A stretch of DNA of 64,000 nt, from NCBI GenBank assembly GCA_036346275.1, contig JAYEVK010000238.1, forward strand, positions 1-64,000, read 5' to 3'. The position numbers were made by a program, and so were the translations under genes. Under the pieces are notes generated by a model. That model was not told the origin of the DNA and made no database searches. It was given only the letters and a program-made list of their open reading frames with translations. The number at the start of each line of letters is the position of its first letter. Positions within the stretch are counted from its first letter, which is position 1. The DNA comes from Otatea glauca (taxonomy: Eukaryota > Streptophyta > Magnoliopsida > Poales > Poaceae). Below, piece by piece: positions 22,901 through 33,666 of this stretch.

Positions 22901-24849
22901 ATGATTTTCGACACAATGACATGGCCACGACAAACCAAAATGGTTGGCGGCACAAGACGACGCGGTGGTGGCAAAAGGCGACGGTAACGAATATTAAAAT
23001 TTTCGTGGATGGAACAGCAGAGGGAAGTGAGCACCACGAGAACGCGCGACATGAACTCAACGGTATATCCGGATTTGGAAGCAACCCAACGGACAGATCA
23101 CAAACTCGCGATGAACTACCGTTAAAGCTAATAGATCAAACGGTCATAACTATGAAAATAATGGATGAAACCTAACCAAATTTTACAGAGAGCTATCTGG
23201 GATCATTTGGCACGATATGACGCAAACGGATCTGAGTTTTACCTTCTGGATCAACGGGAACGCGCGACGAAATTTTCTCGCCGACGACGCAATCCGATCG
23301 GGAAGATTGAATTTTCTGCAGCAATCCCGTGGACAAAACCTTGAGTTAGGGTGAGCACCGTGTAGAGGACATCAAGAGGAGTCTACAGAAAAAATTGCAC
23401 GGTCAAACTCGCAAAAACGAAGGAGAACGGGCTACGGCAAGATTCGAGATTGGAACGGCCATAACTTTTGATTTTCGAGATGAAACTACACCAAATTTGG
23501 TGGAGAGATAGATCTGACCATATGGCACGAGATGACGTGAGCGGATTTCAGAAAAAATCACCGGTATGACGGGGAACGCGATGCCAATATCGGCCGGCGA
23601 TGGCGGCGCACCGGAAGAGCTCGTCGACGTTGTAGGAGAAAAAGGGTCGCCGGCAGAGCTCTGTTTGGAATTTTCCAAAACTGTTTCACAGAGGTGTTGC
23701 AACCTTCATGGGGGTGCTCCACAAACAATTTGAGGATGAACGGAGTTCGAGCGCCTCGTAGAGCTCGCCAAGTTCTTACCGGAGTTAGGGAAAAAGCTTG
23801 CCGAGGATCTCCGCTATGATTCTGATGCTGATCTTTTAGTATGATGTGGGAATGAGGAGAGGCGTCTATGGTTCAATTTTCAGCTACAAAGGAGCAATGG
23901 ATCAACGGGAAAAGCTCACGGAGTTGGGAGAGAAATCGCTGGTCTGAGGTGCTCCTGTAGGCATTTGCAAAATCTGATTTTACTGGATGTAGAGGACAGC
24001 AAGAGGAAGCTCTGTAAAAATTTCAGATCAAAATAAGATCGGAGTGACCAGGAGAGCTCACAAGTTATGCTTGAAAATCTACCGAATTATCAGAGAAGCA
24101 TCGATTATTTAATCCGAATTATTAAGTATCACCCATAAAATCGAAATAAATATCAAACAACCGTTTAAAAATCAGAGAAAATCTAGAACGTGACCCACAG
24201 CCTTAGTAACACAAATAAAATATTATTACATACAATAATAAGTTTATTCGTGTACAGTAAATACTTTTATATTGTTTTTAATATCTTTTAATTTGAAAAT
24301 ACTAAAACAACCCCAAAAATTCTAAGAAAATTCAGGAGTTTAATTAGGACATTTTGAGATCAAATAAAATATTTTGGTACCACCAAATATTTTATTTTGT
24401 ACCCACATATATTTTTATTTTGTTAAAGCTTTGAAAGGCTTTAGAAAATATATAATTTGACAAATATAGAAAATTTCACAGAAATTCCCTTAGGTTTCTT
24501 TATATTAAATAAGATAGTTTTAGCAAAACCAAATCTTTTATTTTGTCTCCAAACTATATTTTAATTGATGAGACTTTTGGAAAGATTTTGAAATCAGGAT
24601 TTTAACAAATAATGGGAAAATTCACCGAAGTTCCTTGTGATATATTTTTTAAAAACAATTAATTCCAACTTAAATAGGGTTTTTTTTAGGAAATAGTTTT
24701 AAGTTTTTCTAAAAATAGGCAAAAGTCTTTTCTTTTGAACTCTAGAGAAATCCTAAAATAAAGAGGAGACAAATAAACTTGAACAACCGATAAAAATAAT
24801 AATTTAATTTTTTTATCCTATTTTTGAAATGAAAATTTGGGATGTTACA
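19972..24849 (-). repeat. 5' LTR of element B (about 4.88 kb)
   Basis: It runs from the family terminus TGTAACATCC (minus strand, 24849) to CGTGTCCGAC next to the primer site. Both ends match the two surviving pieces of the left LTR. It contains the conserved block (about 20663-20752) and a GTTAAC minisatellite. The middle (20858-23768) has no second copy in the window. ORFs there (for example 21948-22328, 22846-23175, 23403-23702) show no family features and are treated as chance. Confidence 0.8.
22507..22680. repeat. Minisatellite of ~15-bp GTTAACGGCGGAC-like units
   Basis: Around eleven degenerate copies of gttaacggcgga(a)c follow each other, each with the palindrome gttaac. They lie within the LTR of element B. 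Its possible presence in B's other LTR cannot be tested because that part is deleted. Confidence 0.85.
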
Positions 24850-25046
24850 CTGTGAGCTAGGGCAAAAGAGGTAGCGTGATGCGGGAACCTCGAGACGGTG
24901 CGCGCGCGCTTATATAGCCCTAGGAGGTGTGCAAAGCATGGAAACCGAGGACTACGATGTCTCTGACATGGACTTCTAAGGTTAGGTTACAGCATGCAAA
25001 TGGCGCGACGCAACGGGTCGGGTCAATGGGTTGGGTCATGAAATGG

Positions 25047-28000
25047 TGTAAGATCGAGGATGCCGAATAGAGGGGGGTGAATAGGTGGTTATAAAATTTC
25101 TTCTCAGATTAAACAAACGCCTAAGTACCCCTATGTCAAAACCTAAACGATAAATGATGCTAAAGCGATAAACTAAGCTTTGACTATTTAAGCTTAAATC
25201 AACTAGGCTCACTAAGTACACTACTAAATATGTCTCTAAAAAGAATATGCAATCCTAAAGATAATCAAGCAATTTAATTCTAGGAATGTAAATTGCAACA
25301 ATATAGATAAGAATTGCAAGCAAACACAAAGAGACACACCAATTTTTACCGTAGTGTTCAAAGACTTGCCGATCTCCCCTAATCCACGTTGAGGCAAGCC
25401 CAAACCACTTTGGATCGGCCCCACTAATTGAGCACCCACCTCAATCCATTAGTGGTAGCCCTTTCCCCTTCTGTAAGTGAGCTCCGACCTTCACAAATTC
25501 GCCGAGGCTTCTTAGAAACTTCGCTGAGAAGCTCACCGAGCACGACGCCCACACGCCGCCTAGGTGTCTGCAAACACCAAGAGTAACAAAGCAAGCCCTC
25601 TATCTTGAACTCCACCAAGTACAACACATGTACAATGGTGACGCCAAGTGCAACACATGCACAAGGGTCCCTCAAGTGCAACACATGCACAAGAGGTTTA
25701 ATCCACTCCTAATTGCAACACATGCAATTAGAGCTCACTCTTAGCTCAAGAAGCAAATATGAGGGTGCAACACATGCACAACTCACCCCAAATACTCAAC
25801 AAAGCCAGCCACCCTGTCCTTGCCCCCATGGGGTCCTTTTATAGCCCCCACACAAAAACTAACCGTTGGGAATCAATTTGGGCAAAATCAATATTTTCCG
25901 GTACTACCGCCCTTCTAGGGCCGATAGTACCGGCCTCCAGGCCAACGGCTAGAAAACTAGTCGCCTGACAAGAAACCCAGACTATCGCAGCCAAAGTCTG
26001 GTGAGCACCGCCGAGCGGTAGCATCGCCCCCATGGGCGGTATTGTCGGCCTCTGCAACCTCTAGAGTAGCCTCTCAAAAATAACTATCGGCGGATTGGGG
26101 CCGGTACACCGCATTCCAAAGAGTACCGCCTTGTGCCCCAAAGAGTGCCAACCAAGAGTTGGGCGCAAAACATGCCCACTGGAAAATAACTACCACCCTC
26201 ATTGGGGCGGTAGCATCAACCGAGTAGCAGTACTAGCTCCCATAAGTGGTACTACCGACCCAGCAGTACTACCGACCTCATTGAGCGATAGTGCCGGCCA
26301 CAGGGAGAAAACCAAGTTTTTCACAAAAACTTTTCCCCAAACTATCAAAGATTGATTCTTTGACCTATGTGATGATCAACACATGATCAAGTTAATTTGC
26401 AAAACACATTTGCAAATCCTATTCACATGCTCCAAAGAATCGCATAAAAAACTCCAACTTATTTGCAAAACATATTTGAACCTATGAGATCAATCCTCTT
26501 AGCCATGTGATTATCAACACATGATCAAGTCAATTTGCAAACCCTATTCACATGCTCTAGGATCGAAACCCATAACCTTCAGCTTATTTGCAAAACACAT
26601 TTGCAAATAATAACTTAACCTACTTAAAAGCAAATCTTGAGCCATGTGATGATCAACTCATGATCAAGTCAATTTGCAAAACACATTTGCAAACCCTATT
26701 CACATGCTCCAAAATAAGATTCAATTAAGTCACATTTTGCAAACACAAAGCATAAACCACATTTTGCAAACCAACAAGCTTCTTAGCCATGTGGTGATCA
26801 ACGCATGATCTCTAGTAATTTGCAAACTTTACTAGCCACATGCTAAGGAAACCAATGCATGAGCTCTCTATTTGCAAGGCATGCAAATATCTAGCTCCAT
26901 GTAGACAACAAGACAAATGCATGAGCTCTCCTTTGCACATATGCAAAACTTAGCTCTATGCAAAAACCACTTAAACCAAATTGCATGAGCTATCTCCTGG
27001 CAACACATGCAAATTCATAGATCCATACAACACCAAATCAATTAAAATTTAATAAGAAGCAAGCATGAGCTCCCTTATTTGCAACACATACAAATACTTA
27101 GTTCATATAAAAACCAAATAAGAGAGTGAGCTAAAGTGAACCGGATTGAGTTCATCAACACATGATGAAGCTCAAACTAAATGACTCGACCCCTCTTAAT
27201 AGTACAGCACTAAACTGAAACCCGGTCTCTCAACCAAACACCGAGATTGGTAAAAGACTAGGAACACATCCTTAGCCTATCTAGTTATACCTTTGCCTCT
27301 AGCGATCCACTTGGAGCTTTTATGATATCTAATTATCTTCTCTCTAGGATTGAGTCTTGTCTTGTTCATCAATACTTGATGAATCTCCTCTTCTCTTCTC
27401 TTCTCTTCACTTCGGTATCTCCTCTTGAAGCTCATCAACACATGATGACTTCTTCCTGATTATTTATTATCGTTGGACTCAACCTACTTCACAACTCATG
27501 GAAGATTGTTAGTCCAACAAACATGGTTGTCTCAATCATCAATTGCACGCCATTAACACATAATGGATGCCCCAAGATCAATTGAGCACAACCTAAATCA
27601 ATTTGAAAGATTAATTGTATCTTAAGTACTTTGATGCAACTAATGTTTCATTATACACAAGAACTTTCCGCTTATCCTTAATCAATAAAGAATACCATCA
27701 AAACATGATGAAGCGTTCTTTGATTGATTGAAAGACAACCGAACTCAATTTAAATTCTATTTAATTGGTGTGAGTATATATAACTACACAAGTTTCATAT
27801 ACTCATTTTGATGGAATCTCAAAGTAATAATCCAATATATTGGAGTGATGGAAAGGATCAATACTCTTGAGACCATCCATTATAGAATAAACTCCATTAA
27901 ATATGTGTATATAAATAATTAAACTTGGAATCAATATGCACATAATCAATCTTAGATAGCATTTGAGTTTATCCTATATTTGCATGGGTATATATTACAA

Positions 28001-28380
28001 TTACACAAGTTATATATACTCAAAGAGTTGTTTTAAAGTCTTAACTTTATATTATGTGGCAAGAAGACATGGATCAATACTTTTGAAACATCAAGTTAAA
28101 TTATGAACTCCCTAAATGTGTGCATTCATGTAATATGGATTTAGAAACTTAATGCACATCTTTAATGTATAAGCAATAGAAGAATTCATCCTCTAACTTG
28201 AACTCTAAGTATGCATTAAGATAATAGAGTGAATATGAATGCATACCTTGGGTTTCCTATTGTTCATTCAAATTTGAGACTTAATAATAATAAAGCTTAA
28301 TAAACATGTTAGTCTTATAATGATTAGATTTGTTAAATAAACAATGATTAAGCATTAATCTAAAACCAATCAACAAAACC
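25047..28380. mobile_element. Element H: unclassified repeat-rich insertion in LTR G
   Basis: The left edge TGTAAGATCGAGGATGCC leads into agaggggggtgaataggtgg, a string I associate with a common but unclassified grass repeat. Flanking aatgg occurs at 25042-25046 and 28381-28385, which would be a 5-bp duplication, but the right end then lacks a canonical CA. The alternative right end is CTTACA at 28399, which mirrors TGTAAG but has no matching flank. No polymerase, transposase or other domain was found. The interior has a stretch of short gtactaccg / ccgatagtaccgg motifs (25890-26330), tandem repeats (listed separately) and AT-rich sequence to 28380. Confidence 0.4.
26364..26845 (+). repeat. 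Four tandem copies of a ~139-bp unit in element H
   Basis: Units start near 26364, 26501, 26641 and 26780, with spacings 137, 140 and 139. Each begins ccatgtgatgatcaacacat or a variant, continues gatcaagtcaatttgcaaa, and ends near cacatgct. The last copy is most diverged. A looser ~65-75 bp series with gcatgagctct and a variable atgcaaat continues to about 27120. Confidence 0.8.
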
Positions 28381-29133
28381 AATGGAGCTTGAACTTACAG
28401 CTGATAGACTGGGCCGAGGTGGCGCAAGGTAGGCCGAGCTGACACAGAGGTGAAACGGACCAGGGAAATGGGCCAAAGGCCGGGATTCGGCTCGAGAAGG
28501 TTTTTGAATTAAATTTTTTTGAATTAATAAATCACCAGAAATTCAAATAAATATGTAACAAATTCAAATAAAAAGGAAATAAATTTGGAAAAAATCTCAA
28601 AAATCTTTTGTTTGATGTATAGTTTTGTTAAATTAAATCTTTTATATAAAGAAAAATTCAAATGAAGCTTTACTTAATTTTGGAAAAAAATGAAAATGGT
28701 CCATTTTAATTTTTAAACATTCGAGAACTCAAATTTTTAGGATATTACATGAGGCATCACATGTCAAGACTCAGCAACTTACTCAGCTAAGTCTGACCCA
28801 TAACAGACATGTGGTTTTATGATTGGCTCTGTTATATGACTTACAAGGTTAAGTCCTTAATTGACCAAGACAAGACTTCTAGTTATTCACAATACCCATT
28901 ATCCATTTACATATAATCACTAACCAATTTAGTTTCATTCACACATCATCGTACCAACCCAAAGTCTCACAGACCCACCCTTATATGAGTTTAGAAAATA
29001 AACTCCAAAAATCAAATAAAATTCACCAAAATAGAGAACTTGAATTTAGATGAGTTTAGAAATTTGAATTGCCTTAATCGGAGTTCATATGAGGAAGAAC
29101 GAACTCTCAAAAATTAAATTCAAATAAAACGAT

Positions 29134-29328
29134 TTTATTAAATTCTTGTAATTATCTTTCTAAAGAAAATTGAATTACTATGTCATGCTAACGCCAAGAA
29201 TTTGAATTTTAAATTTGGATTTTTCTTTTTTCTTCTCCTGGTCCAAATTTAAAATTCAAATTGTCGACGTTAGCATGACATAGTAATTCGATTTTTCTTT
29301 AGAAAGATAATTACAAGAATTTAATAAA
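29134..29328. repeat. Long inverted repeat (foldback), arms ~86 bp, in LTR J
   Basis: The arm 29134-29219 is nearly the exact reverse complement of 29242-29328 (for example tttattaaattcttg with caagaatttaataaa, and tgtcatgctaacg with cgttagcatgaca). A pyrimidine-rich loop of about 22 bases separates them. The few mismatches are around the ccaagaattt / gtcgac part. It would form a strong hairpin in RNA or single-stranded DNA. The symmetry could come from a MITE or a local inverted duplication. Confidence 0.9.
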
Positions 29329-31504
29329 CATGCATGCAAGCAATGCATAAGACGCACGGCGCATGGCAAGGCAAGGCTTGGCCGCGGTGGCGTGTGGCGG
29401 TGATTTTAACTAACCGTGGCGTGGTGACTCAACGGCCGCATTTAATAGCAACGACAATCTTGAGAAATTTGACGCGCACGATTTAAGCAAACTCAAATTG
29501 AGAATTCATCTCTTTAACTAGCCTCGTGAACTTCATCTTTTCTCGCAAATCTAGCTTCCTTATACACGCAATTACAAATTTTGGCCCTCCCTTTCCCTTC
29601 CAAGGCCCCGATCGTGGCAACGGCGCCATCCACCTATGTGCATGTCACACCTGCGCGCCACCCTCCGCTGCACGCCATGCCTCTCTCATGCACACGGTCG
29701 CTTCCCGCTACCGCCGAAAGTTGCCATTGCAGTTCGCACATTCCTGCTCTCATCGTGCGCAGTAGGGAGCTTCCGTGCTCCCCGGGCCCGCACCTTTCGT
29801 GGTGGGAGAGGGGCTAATTTTGCAAATTCGTGCACGAGAGAGCTAGATTTGCAAAAAAAATAAGTTGGATGACTAGATAAGCCATGGTAAGCGAAATTGA
29901 TTGAGGGGTTACCTTCACGATGAGGTGGAACACGACGTGACGCGAATGGTTTAGGAAGAAGAGCTCTGGGCCTCGGGAAGGTCGCAAGGTCACGTCGGGC
30001 AATGTCGAGGACGGCTTCAGGACTCGCGGTGTTCCGAGCAAACGAGTGCACGAGAGCGAGGAACTAGCAGAGGAATAGATTGAGCAAGGAGAGACGGTCT
30101 CGATGCTCACCTTAAATAGGCTTGGGAAGGCTCGAAGAGATAGAAACCATGACATCCGAAACGAAAAAAACACAAATCCCACGTGAAAAAGAGGGGATTA
30201 GGCTGGGTTAATGTTGCACACGAATTGAAGAAGAAATGGGGGAAGGAAACACCTTATTTTTTAGCTCTAATTTGCATCCTCGGAGGAGAGGAGAGAGGGA
30301 AGATACCTCTGCACGTAGAAGATCCTCCTGACAGGTGGGACCAGTCCTACCTGTCAGTGAGACTCAAATTTCAAAATTTCGAATTATTTAATTGCTGAAA
30401 AATAAAAAGGCTTTTAGAAAATTGCAAATAAGGTTCAAAATTTTGGAAAAAAAATTCTCAACAATACCCTGAGATATTTTGAACTTAATAAAATTATTTT
30501 CAGCATTATTTAAGTTTTAATTTTTCTCCAGTAAATTATTTTATAAATCTAAAAATAGGAAAACAAAACCTTTTAAAAATCTAGAAAATTCAGGAAATAT
30601 ATGAGAAAAATCAGAATTAAATAATTAAACACCATTTTGCAAAATTTATGGTGTTACACTTAGATCACCAATACATAAGTTCACATTCCTTAACCAACTC
30701 AAGTGAGAGTCTCGGTCAAGCCGACTACGGATAGTCTCGGTCACAGATATTTAGTCGGATATTGTGCAAAAACAGAACTTATATGTGTTGCACATTAAAG
30801 AATCAATCAATCGTACTACATGTTTAAAATGCAACTCATTAGAGTTCGACAAGCAAATTTGAATGCAATAATTAAACTCGAAAATATTTTTTGAAAGTTC
30901 CTGATGTTCAAACATATTTGCCTAAATTGTTTGGAATTATTCCAAGTTCATTTGCTATTTTTCTTGGCTTATTTAGATTTCCTTATTTTCTAAAAATAAA
31001 AACCTAATTTCAATATTGAAAAAAACCTCATAGTGCAATTTCTCTCTCGGCCACTCTAGACAAGTGAGAGGGTAGTCATGTACTTATGAGCTCAGTAAGA
31101 CGTTCAAAGAATCTAGCTGGAGCATTATGTCCCTAACAAATGAGATAGGCGAGATTTTCTTGAAATTTCAAACAAGAGGTACACTCGTACGTGCCACCAC
31201 CTACCCCGCGGTCATAGAAAAGTTCAGCTTAGCTCTGTCTCTTTCTCTCTCATTTTAGTTGGTCCTCACTGACTCTGATTACCGTTCGCCCAATACTGGG
31301 TGGGCCACCAGAAAGCTAGGTGCACGCATTGGAGAGACGAGCGAGTAGTCGGAGAGCCCCCGAGGCTATTCAGGCTCTGGGCCCCACGGATTTGACCGGT
31401 CCAAAAGGCTTGCCCTTGCCTAACCAAACCACCCCAAGGGATCGTTGCCGAGCCCCAGGCACAGGGACGTGACCTGTTTCCAGCCCGAGAAGCTGACACG
31501 TAGG

Positions 31505-31517
31505 TCTATTTATATAG
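31505..31517 (-). promoter_or_regulatory. TATA box of solo LTR I
   Basis: On the minus strand the sequence reads ctatataaataga. It lies in the GC-rich leader part of LTR I, as TATA boxes do in the sister LTRs. LTR F inserted six bases away at 31523/31524. Confidence 0.5.
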
Positions 31518-31864
31518 CGCTACTGTTGGGATTCGAATATGTAAATTCGAACTCTTTGTGCATACTGTACTAATATAGGATCACACTAGTGCACAATATT
31601 AACAAAGATGAATATCACAATCATAAACAACGGAAACATAATAAAAGAATTCATTTATTAAATATAAGACAATTGACTGACCTTATGGTGAACTTTACAT
31701 TATTAGGCCACATTGAGCATAAACTAGAATAGATAAAACTACAGCGGAATAGAAAACGTAGATAAATACCTCAGCATGTCACATGCAATTGACAAAGCTT
31801 GCATCCTAGACGTTCACCTCCTCCTCAAATGTTGGTGTAGATTCCTCTTCAACTAATGATTTTA

Positions 31865-33666
31865 TCTATACCCCTTTTATAATGCACCTAAGCAAATTTT
31901 TCTACGTCCACCCTAAATAATGCATCTCATTAGAGATGTCCTAATGTTCGTGCACTCAGCAAAACGTCCCCAGAAACTTGCATTCATCAAAATGAACGTC
32001 TCAGATCTTTCCTCAGTTTTACTCACCTACATCCGATGGTCATTATTCAGTGTGTCTAATCATCCCTATGGTCCACAACAGACCTCCCCCACCTACATAT
32101 TTGGAAGGAGAGCGAATCAAATAAGAAAATAAATAAGGAGGATCCGCATGCAAGGAAACCAGATTTGAATCTTTTATCGACCAAAATTGTACGCATTTAC
32201 ATATTTGGAAGGAGGGTGAATCAAACAAGGAAATAAACAGGAGGATCCGCATGCAAGGAAATAAGACTTGAATTTTTATTGTCTTGGCATTGTGATCGTA
32301 TTTTTTCCGAATATGATCCTTCTCGAGACTTTTTACGGATCTAGCCCCATAGAGTTTAATTTCACGCACTGAGAGCGCCAATTTTTGTTTTCATTTTTAT
32401 CTAAGGAACCAACTGTCTGTGAGTGCCGCTTAATTTTTTTAATTTTTTCTTGAACCGGCCGGCCATGAAAGTTAATCGCTTAATTTTTATCTTTTTCCTT
32501 GCGGATCCAAATGTCGGCGAGCGCAGCTTTATTTTTTCATATTTTTCCAAATCATCCTCGTGGTCCACAATGCACCTTCCTCATCTCCAAAGATCAACAA
32601 GGAAAAGGAAACAAACGTCCCCGAAAGGAAAAGGAAACAAACGTCCTGAAAAAGGAAAGGACCATACATTACGTGCTGGGAAAAGGAAACCGGGAGATGG
32701 GGCAGCGCGACCGGGAGAACGTAGGTTTGCAATGGCTCTACGGTCGCCATCGGTAGCTTTGCCGACGCGACGAGGTTGCTGGTCACGACTACACGCCGCC
32801 GTTTCTAAGCAAATTTATAATTTAATTTTTTTGAAAATAATTTTATTAAGTACAAAATAATCGAAAGTTTTTTTGAGAATTTTTCTAGAATTTTTTAACC
32901 TAATGTGCTGTCTTTTCAAACATCCTTCTATATTTAAAAAAATGAATGCAACTCACCTGTAGCTTCTTTTAGCTGCAGCCTAGACCAGAGAAGCTTCTTC
33001 TCTTCCCTCCCTCCATTAAAGCAAGAAAGAAGCTCCAAAGCTCCATCAATCCCGCACCAAATCTCCTCTTTCCATCTATGGTGTTAATTCCCCAAATTTC
33101 GTGCTCTATTGCCAAAATTTCCTCCCAATTTGATTTGTTCCCAAATTATGGTTTCCATAAATATGCTTGTTTCGTGCTATAAAAGCCACGAGCTCTCCTC
33201 CACCCCATCGCATTGCGTAAATCCTCAAGTGTTCTCTTGTAAAGATCGCGGATTTTGGAGGTAACCCAAGCCATCACCGTCATCTTTCCGCAAATTCACC
33301 GCAACCGTGACTCCTCCCGCAGCATCTGCGTGCCGGCGATCTCACCACACCACGACGACCATCGCGACCGACCGCCACCCCCGGCTTTCCCTCCCTTGCC
33401 TCGTTAAGCCTGCAGAGCACGCAGTGCTCTCTGTGGAAGTCGCAAAGAAATAATCTAAGATCGAAAATTCTTTTTCTTTCTCTTTCTTGATTTAAAATCT
33501 TTGGGAGCCCGTTACTATTTGACCTCCATTTAGTTCCGTTTTTCTTTCTAAATTCATTTAAAATTCTAAATTTTCTTTTATTATTAAGTGTTGTATTCAT
33601 ACTTATCTTCTCATTTAATAGATAAGCGGTGTATCTGTCAGAGCGTTAACACGTGCACTATACTAG
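31865..33666 (+). mobile_element. Non-autonomous Helitron-like element (1.8 kb) in LTR F
   Basis: The 5' end TCTATAC fits the plant Helitron start (TC, then TMTAY). The 3' end acgtgcactatactag finishes in CTAG, preceded by palindromic gtgcac and gttaac. The flanks are A on the left (31864) and T on the right (33667), with no duplication, as for Helitron insertion between A and T. Excising it rejoins gattttA to Ttgctataagggtgag, which aligns with element B's LTR (20310-20335), so both edges are well placed. No Rep/helicase is present. The interior includes a plus-strand TATA-containing leader-like stretch (ctataaaagcc, about 33178) that may be captured. Confidence 0.6.
32087..32280 (+). repeat. 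Direct duplication of ~80 bp
   Basis: The text tacatatttggaaggag, then gcgaatcaaa, then ggaggatccgcatgcaagg occurs at about 32092-32175 and again at about 32198-32280 with a few differences. It lies inside the Helitron-like element. Confidence 0.8.

Larger units (their letters stand above)
4021..24849 (-). mobile_element. Element B: non-autonomous gypsy-type LTR retrotransposon with ~4.9 kb LTRs
   Basis: B is minus-oriented. Its 5' LTR is 19972-24849, its interior 17286-19971, and its 3' LTR lies at the left, split and partly deleted (16213-17285 plus 4021-4907). Landmarks support this: a tRNA-iMet-type primer site on the minus strand (TGGTATCGAGCC, 19956-19967) next to the 5' LTR, and a purine-rich tract (aaggtggaggttt, minus strand, about 17286-17302) next to the 3' LTR. 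The interior is only 2.7 kb and shows zinc knuckles but no protease, RT or integrase. It therefore probably depended on a full-length relative. The immediate flanks, cacga (4016-4020) and ctgtg (24850-24854), do not match, so ectopic recombination or loss of one edge is possible. Confidence 0.7.
3004..28749 (-). mobile_element. Solo LTR G (gypsy), split by elements B and H
   Basis: The left end TGTTGGGACCCGG (3004) and right end GGATATTACA (28749) are the family termini. Flanks are agagg (2999-3003) and tgagg (28750-28754), four of five matching. The proposed pieces are 3004-4020, 24850-25046 and 28381-28749, about 1.6 kb. That is shorter than F or J, so an internal deletion is likely. A minus-strand TATA box (ctatataag) lies at 24909-24918, consistent with orientation. 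The piece 3540-4020 is GC-richer leader-like sequence, and the ORFs in it (for example 3780-4103) are not convincing genes. Confidence 0.65.
2127..30658 (-). mobile_element. Solo LTR J (gypsy, Tekay-like), split by G
   Basis: Pieces 2127-3003 and 28750-30658 together make about 2.79 kb. The left end (ccgagacccaaatatgcaaat) aligns with the other LTR ends but has lost the leading TGT. The right end is GGTGTTACA at 30658. The flanks carry an exact 5-bp duplication, cttag at 2122-2126 and 30659-30663. Matching text on the two sides of G to element B's LTR confirms that the halves are contiguous. A minus-strand TATA-like run is visible near 30113-30120. No internal region adjoins it, hence solo LTR. 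Confidence 0.8.

Noticed and set aside
28399..28404. CTTACA as the right end of element H, pairing with TGTAAG at 25047
   Set aside because: It gives neat inverted ends, but its flank gctga does not match aatgg. Kept only as an alternative to the aatgg-bounded model.
29526..30182. Overlapping ORFs on both strands in GC-rich sequence
   Set aside because: They lie in the leader part of solo LTR J and share no recognisable protein features.
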